The notes under the pieces were generated by a model. That model did not search any database. It was not told the origin of the DNA and saw nothing but the letters and a program-made list of their open reading frames with translations. Of a DNA stretch of 64,000 nucleotides, positions 58,201 through 64,000 are shown piece by piece. Numbering within the stretch: position 1 is the first letter of the stretch; the number at the start of each line of letters is the position of its first letter. Source of the DNA: Liolophura sinensis (Eukaryota > Mollusca > Polyplacophora > Chitonida > Chitonidae); the NCBI RefSeq assembly GCF_032854445.1, contig NC_088300.1, forward strand, positions 68,360,984 through 68,424,983, in the 5' to 3' direction. The position numbers and the translations under genes are program-made.

Positions 58201-60469
58201 ATAAATACTGCCATTTTTCGGATGATCGATGACACAAAGTTATAGTTCCAGAAGGTCAGACCGGGTCATTATAGCATCTCGTTCTAGCCTTATGAGGGTC
58301 CCAGAAGGTCAGGCTAACGATGTCATCTCCTTATGAGCCATACCAAAGACTCACTATGTCATCCCATTTTGAATCATACAAAATTCCCAAAAGGTCAGAC
58401 TCATTGTAACGTCGCCGTATAAGAATCTTAGAAGATCACAAACTCTTGACCTTTCAGCGCTTTGAATATTGATATATTAGAATCGCCACAGTAGAGTTTG
58501 TCAGTAAATTTGGAATGTTGCTCTTTAGGGAATGACAAAGTGACGTTGAGACTGAACAATTACCGTCAGGTGATGTTTGTCCAAGAGTCCACCGGTATGG
58601 TCCTCAACCTACGACAGTGGTCTGGTAATTATTTCTTCACGTTGAGGGTGGCCCAGAATGTCATCAAGAAGTCCCACGGTTTACTGGCTAGTGGTTGTCC
58701 AAAAACGCAGATAATAAGCAGATGTAAGTATTAGCAACCGTTTCAAATGTTTATTCCCGTGATTGTTGCGCCTTTTTACCTCCCTTCCCCTATCCCTCTC
58801 CAGTGCCCACCCCAATAAAAGAACCACTCATGGTTATACTCACGTGTATATGTGTTTACATGTACGTGCATATAAATGGGTCTGACAGCAGCCTGCGGAG
58901 GGTCGTGGGATTTCCCAGGGCTCTGCTCGGTTTCTTGCCACCATAATGCTGGCCGCCGTCGTATAAGTCAAATATTCTTGAGCACAGCGTAAAACATCAA
59001 ACAAACAAACAAACAGACAAACAAGCACATAAATACTCTTCCGTTATATCGCTTTGATTTTGTATATTGTAAGCACGTTTTTTGTAATATTTCGGTGAGA
59101 AAATTGCATTGTATGCACAATAATGGTGTTGTTACAATGATGTTGAGAATATTCGATCTTCTTTAAACTATCCCGTGGGGTCTGGGCGCAAGATAGCATT
59201 GTTTTTTTGGGGGGAAGTCGCAGCTATTGTGAATTTGTGCTTTTCTCTAAATATTCCAATAGGTTCATTTAGTTTTGTTTTATAACTGTTACTAGCTTCC
59301 CTGTTCGGGCGTCCGGCGGCCTTAAGACGGAAGCGAGCCACTGTTGCTCAGTGTGAGACTGAGTGTAACGATGCCGTGACTGATCCCTACTTACGGGAGA
59401 CCTGCAAGTTTGACTGTTATGCATTGGACAGCGTTGAGGTAAGTTTAGTAGGGCTTATATTATGTTGTCAACCGCTAATTGGGTAACTAACTCAAGTTAT
59501 GATATGGTAATACTTGTAAAACATAAATCTTTTTTTTTCTTACAAAAGACTGGACTGTGATTTTGAAAACATTGGTGTCTACACTCATTGTCCATGTGGG
59601 TATTGTATTTAACTTGTATCAAAAACCTTTGATTGAATCCTTTAATGGTACGCTGCATACATGTGGGGATTCCACCTTGCTTGGCGTTGCACCGAAATAA
59701 CAAACAGAAACTAACAAATAATTACACTTAATTTCCAAATTATGCCAGGGGCCATAATTTTATGCCAATGTCTAATAATGCATAGGTGTGTCCAATACTG
59801 ATTTTGACTATGACCTATAGCGACTCTCCATAACTGTACTGTCGAACGTATTTGGATGAAACAAGTAATGTCAGTGACTGTGCCCAATGTACTCAGCGGT
59901 TGCGCCCAGTGCACTCAGCGGTAGTGCCCAATGCACTCAGTGGTTGTGCTCAGTACTTTTCCTGGCTTTATCCAAATACTTTCACTGACTTTGAGCAAAA
60001 CTGGTATTTCTGTATACCATTACCGATCAAATTTTATTTTTATTTTATATTTAGTATTTGTAAACATCTTCTTGTTTTCTAGTTAATGTTTAACGTCGTT
60101 GTCAGTAATTGTTTACTTACATGATGGTGGTTAGGTTTATTTGTTAAAGAAAACTCCTCGAACAAGGATGACACCCATTAGCCTGTAAGGAGTGCTTTGG
60201 GTCGTTTCTCTGTTTACACTACTAATTGGAATGAACATAACCTTGCTTTCCTTTCCCAGGCTGGTACGAACATGACTGCGTCCGCTGAAGAGGACATCAG
60301 GATAGTACTTGAGATGGATGAGGAGATCATCGCTAAGGCCATCACTCCCAAACCCACAACGCCAGCGCCCACAACGAAGAACCCTAACTCTGCACCACAG
60401 AATCATTTGTCTGTTTGGACGTCCATTTTAGGACTTGTGGTCGTTACAATTTTTGGAGCAACAAACTAA
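46161..60469 (+). CDS. RGM: RGM-like gene B (repulsive guidance molecule family, GPI-anchored)
   Basis: Ten exons (46161-46218, 50848-51055, 54370-54569, 55284-55440, 56537-56690, 57251-57448, 57985-58099, 58529-58723, 59296-59438, 60260-60469) give 546 codons including TAA. Residues 1-20 are a signal peptide. C88-x8-C97-x7-C105 is the RGM N-terminal motif. Residues 110-259 are the extra Cys-bearing segment. GDPH is at 273-276, followed by the partial vWF-D region (VKITFHSLDTG, MYTASNATLPTVF, NYFFTLRVAQNV). RRKR (439-442) is a convertase site; CKFDC and GTNMTAS match the RGM C-terminal region. A TP-rich stalk (KPTTPAPTTK, 507-516) precedes the hydrophobic end (526-542), which suggests GPI anchoring. 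Intron phases are identical to gene A, so it is a tandem paralogue. It has more Asn-x-Ser/Thr sites than A. BMP/neogenin binding is inferred from the family. Confidence 0.9.
47351..47364 (+). repeat. Poly-G tract of 14
   Basis: An uninterrupted run of 14 G in AT-rich surroundings, 40 bp before an (AT)n run at 47405-47429. Confidence 0.9.
47815..48026 (+). repeat. SINE family A with tRNA head, internally deleted
   Basis: It has GGCGCCTCCGTGGTCGAGTG, GTTAGCACGCCAGAGCG (A box), a B-box-like TATTCAAGTCC, and an ATCAAATAAATAAATAAAC tail. The segment around CCTCTCCGGCCGTACGTGGG is missing. Confidence 0.88.
48090..49260 (+). pseudogene. Decayed LINE (non-LTR retrotransposon) ORF2 fragment
   Basis: Broken frames spell the end of a reverse transcriptase: a GVxQGxSLxP-like segment near 48155, the catalytic YADD box changed to HAGD (near 48250), then YCKQWELNINVNNTKVVIF and DDFVYLGICF (48291-48551). 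The C-terminal part follows (VNFELGRNSLTLTRKLMIM, 48624-48950), and a CKKCEPHVIEDEFHLILICP knuckle near 49170-49235. Frameshifts and stops make it inactive. The 5' end with the endonuclease is missing. Confidence 0.85.
49784..50122 (+). mobile_element. SINE family B, young copy, 5'-truncated
   Basis: It is nearly identical to 23665-24010, starting within the tRNA-like head at GGTAGAGCGTCCGCTTCGGG. TTTTACCCATGGT at 49771-49783 recurs at 50123-50135, a 13-bp target-site duplication. Confidence 0.92.
50848..51055 (+). CDS. RGM: RGM-like gene B exon 2
   Basis: It begins GVRSQNVETSF just after the signal peptide and ends YQNTTASWGDIC, equivalent to NTSNWGEIC of gene A. The acceptor (tctctatgatcag) is weak in pyrimidines. 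The donor is gtgagt, phase 2. Confidence 0.87.
51817..52275. repeat. Minisatellite with exact 43-bp period
   Basis: Units start at 51817, 51860, 51903 and 51946 with GTGTTGTATTATAGGTCATT, GGTTGTCTGTGAGGATGTTA and GAC. From about 51970 the copies diverge and the spacing varies, giving about 10-11 copies. Confidence 0.92.
52456..53955. repeat. Eight copies of 13-mer GTGACGGAATCAC
   Basis: Exact copies are at 52456, 52636, 52825, 52847, 53745 and 53943 on + and at 53767 and 53789 on - (as GTGATTCCGTCAC). The word is an imperfect palindrome (GTGA...TCAC). Four copies lie on each side of the minus-strand coding region. No copy was noticed elsewhere in the window. Confidence 0.95.
52914..53540 (-). 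CDS. Transposon-type protein, truncated, in gene B intron 2
   Basis: A 208-residue open frame starts MPKSAAERQRDRRNRLK at 53540, directly after a splice acceptor (ttatattgcag, coding exon from 53541). The N-terminus is a basic, helix-forming stretch rich in Arg, Lys and Glu, possibly DNA-binding or coiled-coil. The C-terminal third (KRHMSMTISEAFQLFKADHP, then SFASLRPQFVLLS) resembles a repetitive metazoan family, found in many copies in mollusc, cnidarian and fish genomes, that usually continues into a C-x-C...H-x-N motif. Here TAA ends it just before that point, so it looks truncated or non-autonomous. It is antisense to gene B. Alternative: a domesticated short protein. The superfamily is not certain. 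Confidence 0.7.
   Translation of the reverse strand: MPKSAAERQRDRRNRLKSDAEALELYQENDRLRKQARMTTAELETLRNKTMLNTRAWRERNMDTTVTSTETPSGSGTPYSCPQTFGKAKRKVERSLPISPHKRLAVIKGLASRYLSVKFTTPRSTGIDVRTKATVSEYYQSDSISRMTPGKADVIIVRDDNGFKVKQQKRHMSMTISEAFQLFKADHPECEVGKSSFASLRPQFVLLS
54108..54140 (-). other. Putative non-coding first exon (donor side) of the minus-strand element gene
   Basis: On the minus strand, CCATCTTCAGCAAG is followed by GTAAGAG, a strong donor at 54107-54106. It could splice to the acceptor before 53541, removing an intron (54107-53542) that holds four of the 13-mers. The 5' limit is not defined. Confidence 0.5.
54370..54569 (+). CDS. RGM: RGM-like gene B exon 3
   Basis: It completes the C-x8-C-x7-C motif (GECYQNLLPQC) and continues through LERFQCERNRD to GTTVKPDIQR. 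It lies just 3' of the intronic transposon gene. Confidence 0.9.
55284..55440 (+). CDS. RGM: RGM-like gene B exon 4
   Basis: It encodes KNTTCLNETHHTELFMC and a following helix-like stretch, aligning with CLTHEQRIQFKQC of gene A and adding two N-glycosylation sites. The donor is gtaaga. Confidence 0.9.
55824..55968 (-). repeat. SINE family A, 3' half
   Basis: A reverse copy with the TATTTATTTATTTATTTA tail, GATTGATGTTTTACGCCGTA, GGCCGCCAGCATTATGGTGG and a GGGGGAAACCCACGACCATC segment. Confidence 0.9.
56390..56500 (-). repeat. tRNA-like SINE fragment of another family
   Basis: On the minus strand it reads GGGACGGGAAGCGTGGTCCA, an A-box-like AGTAGTTAATGGAGCAC and a B-box-like GGTTCAAGACC. It is too diverged in the stem regions to be a working tRNA gene. 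Confidence 0.55.
56537..56690 (+). CDS. RGM: RGM-like gene B exon 5
   Basis: It encodes AVNCMFSAINRSPC, aligned with VLRCIRNMLDMSTC in gene A, and a linker with LPSFIDETELDLDE. The donor is gtacgt, phase 0. Confidence 0.9.
57251..57448 (+). CDS. RGM: RGM-like gene B exon 6 (GDPH, vWF-D start)
   Basis: It encodes CTVGVYGDPHLKMC, LVTCSAVGQ and NDWFTVAGSNVRV. GDPH and flanking Cys are kept. The acceptor is ttgcttacag and the donor gtacgt. Confidence 0.93.
57985..58099 (+). CDS. RGM: RGM-like gene B exon 7
   Basis: It is 115 bp, encoding VKITFHSLDTG and MYTASNATLPTVFDN, aligned with gene A exon 7. It adds NAT and NET glycosylation sites. Confidence 0.92.
58240..58450. repeat. Degenerate tandem repeat, about 55-bp unit
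   Basis: About four copies of a unit with CCCAGAAGGTCAGACTCA, GATGTCATC and CCTTATGAG. It ends about 80 bp before gene B exon 8. Confidence 0.65.
58529..58723 (+). CDS. RGM: RGM-like gene B exon 8
   Basis: It encodes the strands MVLNLRQWSGNYFFTLRV and GLLASGCP. It is one codon longer than gene A exon 8. Confidence 0.92.
58881..59025 (+). repeat. SINE family A, 3' part
   Basis: It has GCAGCCTGCGGAGGGTCGTG, CCACCATAATGCTGGCCGCC and GTCAAATATTCTTGAGCACA, and a CAAACAAACAAACAGAC tail replacing the usual AAATA tail. Confidence 0.88.
59296..59438 (+). CDS. RGM: RGM-like gene B exon 9 (convertase site, Cys region)
   Basis: It encodes PAALRRKRATVAQC with a furin-type RRKR, then CETEC and ETCKFDC. 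It is 143 bp, identical in length to gene A exon 9. Confidence 0.92.
59876..59953. repeat. Short tandem repeat, 22-24-bp unit
   Basis: Three to four copies of GCCCAATGCACTCAGCGGTT and a short spacer, in gene B intron 9. Confidence 0.85.
60260..60469 (+). CDS. RGM: RGM-like gene B exon 10 (stalk and GPI-signal tail)
   Basis: It encodes AGTNMTASAEED, a Thr/Pro-rich stalk and the hydrophobic end LSVWTSILGLVVVTIFG, followed by ATN and TAA. A possible omega site is in NPNSAP. Confidence 0.9.
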   Translation, partial: AGTNMTASAEEDIRIVLEMDEEIIAKAITPKPTTPAPTTKNPNSAPQNHLSVWTSILGLVVVTIFGATN

Positions 60470-61415
60470 ATAATCAGTAAAGAGTAAAAGAAAAACGTTT
60501 GAAATATCTATTTTATCTTACCGTTTACCGTGAGATTTATTTCCCGTGAGACACGACATCAATTGTGGCTCTTAAAGTCACTGTAATCTTTAAGCAGAAG
60601 CATCTGCGCCTGTTAATGATCCACATCTCGTGGCAAACCGAAAAATATTTCTATTCCGAAAAATAGAATTTCCCCTCTACAACACAAACTTGACCGAAAC
60701 GTCACGAATATATAAAAAATTTTTGCTCATGAAGGCTTCATTTCCCGGAAGACTGACCGAGACTGATGGTGCATGGTTGCTCAAGTTGGAGAAGGTTTAT
60801 AAGGGAGACAACTTTTACATTTATTCTTGCCCCACGACCACTTGGTCTTGAACCACTGGAGCAAATCGCGAATTGTTAAAAAACTGGCAATGCTGTCATA
60901 TACCGGTATGTAAAGCACACTGAAGTGTTAACCTTCGTAGGTATAAAAAAGAATATCTTTAAGAAGTTGTCAGCTTATGGAATAGCAAATCGCTGTGAGA
61001 TTACACTATTAACTACAAGATTTTGAGTCTCGCTCTTTCTCGCGTGTTCATAATTCTCCCATGTTCTTTCTAGACCCATCGATTCATTCAACCGAAATGA
61101 TGCCTCATGGCTGATAATGAACGGTTGTTATATTTTTCATCTTCTTCCACATTCTGGTATTTCTTAGTTGCTCAACTATTGAAGAGTTCAATATATGTAT
61201 GTCGATACCACCCTGTGTATTTCAAGTTATAGATGTATATCGTTTTGTGTATGAATTTAGCATTTTAATCCATTAACTTTCGTATTTTTGTGTATTGTGA
61301 AAGTTAAATATCGCCATTCCATTCACATAAATTTGTAAGTAATTTCATTGAATATTACATTTATCCTCTTTGCTGTACATGTTTTGTACAATAAAATGAC
61401 TGAAATGAGGACTTC
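60470..61415 (+). other. Putative 3' UTR and poly(A) signal of gene B
   Basis: AATAAA at 61390-61395 is followed by a T/GT-rich stretch (TTCTTTTTAATTTT, then GTGTCTTCATTG). It is the best poly(A) signal after the TAA. The short open frames within are not considered coding. Confidence 0.6.
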
Positions 61416-62504
61416 TTTTTAATTTTAAGAGCGTGTCTTCATTGTTTTTTTTTTTAATATTTTTATCAGACTTACCTGCTTTTGTAAGGAAGACGTATAA
61501 GGTTGCATTAACGTAATGTACACTTGACAATAGGATGCGACAGGGGATTCCATATAGTAGAGCCGTCTGATGGGTTTTGTCTTGGTATTGACCAGTCAGG
61601 TCAGAGGTTCAAGTCTCCCTCAGTTAATCTCGACTAAGGGTCTATCGGGCGCTTTTGTGGGGTTTTCTTTGAACTCTGCCCACAATGAGTAATACTTGCA
61701 ACACCACTCAGATACATGCGCATGCCTTAGCCCCGTGGAGCACTCCAACAGGCCACAGAAAGCGGTCCAAATCGCAGTAACAACCACACATATCGTTTTC
61801 TTCTGTATCGCTTACGTGTCTTTCAGCATCTCAGCATCTTTCAGCATTCGCAACACGGTTTATAAAAGATAAGACTTCTTGAAATAATGCTCCAAGGTTA
61901 GGATGTGAGAGGGGTCACAATGACCACATAAAGGCCAGAATAATCCAGGGTGATACACACGACTCTCCTACAGGCAAAGTAATTTAATTAAATTTGGGTC
62001 AAGGTTCTTGAACTGTCCTCACTGCCTTGGGGCTACACCTTTACAACATCAACGGAATCTTAGTCGCCTCACTATAGGCATTTCATTGGAAGCTTCCACT
62101 ATTACAACTTTGTGCTTCCAGTACTACAACTACATCAATCCAGTAACATGGTAGGGTTAACTGGGTGATAACAATGAGTCTCCGAGCACATATCTTCTTG
62201 TTGTAAATCGATGTTTTGTAATCATGTAACCATGACATGTCTGACTTGCATACTTAAGACGGGCACGCTGTTTGGTAGGCTACATGTATCAACAGCTCCT
62301 CGGTTTTGCACATCCCTGGTCAAAATGTACTACAATTATTTCAACTGACCTCAAACTGTCCCCCAAAGATGCCAGAGTCAACTCCGAAAAGATGAAGCTC
62401 TTGATGACCTCTGGTATTGCGAGACTGTGATGCCTAAAGCTGGTCGACAACTCTTCTATATAAGGCCGTTTTAAGTGCTCTTCCTTAATGATCACTTCAG
62501 TAGC

Positions 62505-62672
62505 CTTACGTGGGAAGGTCTGCCAGCAACCTGCGGATGGTCCTCGGTTTCCCCCGGATTCTTCTCGGTTGCCTCACACCATAATGCTGGTCGCCGTCGA
62601 ACAAGTGGAATATTCTTGAGTACTGCGTAAAACACTATAAAAATAAATACATAAATAAATAAATAAATAAAG
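62505..62672 (+). repeat. SINE family A, 3' two thirds
   Basis: It has TTACGTGGGAAGGTCTGCCA, GCAACCTGCGGATGGTCC, CACACCATAATGCTGGTCGC and a long (AAAT)n tail. Confidence 0.9.
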
Positions 62673-63040
62673 TAAATCTTCTGTCAGGATGGTATACATA
62701 ATGAGCTCGCTCTGAGATTGGAAATTTGTGCGTCAGTCACAGATGGGAAAGCTCGTCATTAATTTGCCACAGGACAATGGTTTATTCCAAGTACACATGT
62801 TTTCGCCAGTCATTAAAATGACCATGAGGAAATCGGACAGAGCTCGGTGGAAACCCACCACCATACTGACTTGAACATAAAGAACATCTTAAGTGAAACG
62901 TAAGCTAAATACGATAGATGCGCCTCATACTTAGACAACCACCAACAGAGATCGGAAGAGTGAACTGTAGAAAGATAGATGTGGATTAACAACGAAGAAA
63001 ACCCCAAAATGAATTATATACGTACACTACAACAACTAGT

Positions 63041-63108
63041 CCCCGTGTTATAAGTGAAATATTCTTGAGTACACTGTAAGTGCTAATGAAATAAATAAAT
63101 AAATAAAC
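63041..63108 (+). repeat. SINE family A, 3' end
   Basis: It has GTTATAAGTGAAATATTCTT and GAGTACACTGTAAG, then an (AAAT)n tail. Confidence 0.85.
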
Positions 63109-64000
63109 TTATAGTTATTCTTCCGCCCGAGAAAAAATCTGGGAAAAAACATCTGAGTAAGGGTCAAGTGCAAGGATTTTAAAGATGCTAAATCGTTATT
63201 TGTTGCCTGGAATTATTTTTAAATTGTCCATTCCGATGAACTCTACATGACGTCAATGGTCACATTCTGTTCTAGCAGGCCTACTGTAAATAGAATCCGA
63301 GGAAACATTTTACTTTGTCTAAAAATGAATATGTATAATGGTCGTTCATCTAGTATTTGACCTCATATTGTTGTTTCCGTTGTCTTTAAGACCAGCTGAC
63401 GATCAGCAGCCACACTCACTCGCCGAGACTCAGGGTCACTTGAATTCGATGTGTGCTGTGCATGTATTTTTTATTAAATAAAAAAACACGTATGAAGATA
63501 ACAGCCACAACAAGCACTTCACCAGCTAAACTAAAAGTAACATGTATACTTATATAATGTTGTTAGGGGCTGTTTTCAGAGCTAGTAACAAAGCTCTCAG
63601 CTGACGATGAATCCATGGCGGGAGATACTACTCCATTCCTTTGCGATGTGTGAAAGCGATGGTCTTCTCAGTCTATATATGTCTTGTAGATTATATAATA
63701 CAGCAATATATAATGTCTTCAAAATATGGGAAATAATCTTAGTTTTCGTCTATGATGCGTTCAGCTTAGCTGTTACGAGCGCTTTTTTTTTTTACAAAAA
63801 CCGCAGGACCGACCGCTCCGTCCGTAATGGCAAAATTACGTTTCCCTGAAGACCAGAATGATACTTGAATTGTCAAATTCCATTCAAAATTTATACATAT
63901 ATATGTTTGGAGTCATCCACCATCTATATCGTTAACGATGTTAGGAAGATGCAGTTTTTACATCATAGGTGTCTTAAATTTTTTAACCCTCTTCACATGT

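Larger units (their letters stand above)
54570..60259 (+). other. Gene B introns 3-9
   Basis: All are GT-AG. Intron 4 (55441-56536) holds a reverse family-A SINE and a second tRNA-like SINE fragment. Intron 7 (58100-58528) holds a degenerate repeat. Intron 8 (58724-59295) holds a family-A SINE. Intron 9 (59439-60259) holds a short tandem repeat. Introns 3, 5 and 6 show nothing notable. Confidence 0.7.
61416..64000. other. Downstream intergenic region
   Basis: No gene supported. It contains a possible tRNA-like repeat (61556-61690, with GAGGTTCAAGTCTCC) and family-A SINEs at 62505 and 63041. The remaining sequence, including 61800-62500 and 63110-64000, shows nothing recognisable. Confidence 0.55.

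Noticed and set aside
60630-60851. 73-residue open frame after gene B
   Set aside because: It lies in the probable 3' UTR of gene B, before the poly(A) signal, and has no similarity to known proteins by eye.

Overview
This is eukaryotic genomic DNA, AT-rich and full of introns and dispersed repeats. Its dominant repeats are short tRNA-derived SINEs. Family A has a body containing TTTACGCCGTACTCAAG on one strand and an AATCAAATAAATA tail. Family B ends in GACGTTAAACCCCAAGCACTC. Repeats of both styles are familiar to me from mollusc genomes. With the small-exon gene structures, this suggests a lophotrochozoan, most likely a mollusc and perhaps a bivalve. The species cannot be named from the sequence alone.

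Three protein-coding genes can be assembled exon by exon on the + strand. (1) Positions 76-6687 hold the last four coding exons of THYN1 (EVE/PUA-like thymocyte nuclear protein 1). The 5' exons lie off the left edge. (2) Positions 16127-37128 hold a ten-exon gene of 547 codons (gene A). (3) Positions 46161-60469 hold a second ten-exon gene of 545 codons (gene B). A and B are tandem paralogues with the same exon number and identical intron phases, and exons 7 and 9 have identical lengths. Both encode secreted, GPI-anchor-type proteins with the hallmarks of the repulsive guidance molecule family (RGM, Dragon, hemojuvelin): a signal peptide, an N-terminal C-x8-C-x7-C helical motif, the GDPH autocleavage motif in a partial von Willebrand D domain, a basic proprotein-convertase site, a C-terminal Cys region with a conserved N-glycosylation site, and a hydrophobic tail. 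Both also have an extra Cys-containing segment between the N-terminal motif and GDPH. In vertebrates RGMs are BMP co-receptors and neogenin ligands; that role is inferred here.

The rest is introns and intergenic DNA with mobile elements and tandem repeats. Gene B intron 1 holds a decayed LINE and one of two nearly identical young family-B SINEs. Gene B intron 2 holds a minus-strand transposon-type gene with a non-coding first exon, embedded in eight exact copies of a 13-bp near-palindrome. Gene A intron 4 begins with a minisatellite apparently seeded by the exon 4/intron 4 junction, so that several units carry a decoy 5' splice site. Between genes A and B is a chimeric SINE with its own 12-bp target-site duplication; it carries the 3' flank of another SINE 6 kb away. 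A possible two-exon minus-strand gene fragment lies at 14093-14694, upstream of gene A.

The strongest candidates for something undescribed are the duplicated, N-terminally enlarged RGM-like pair, the 13-mer array around the intronic transposon gene, and the splice-donor minisatellite. No rRNA, tRNA gene, CRISPR array or prokaryotic feature was found.
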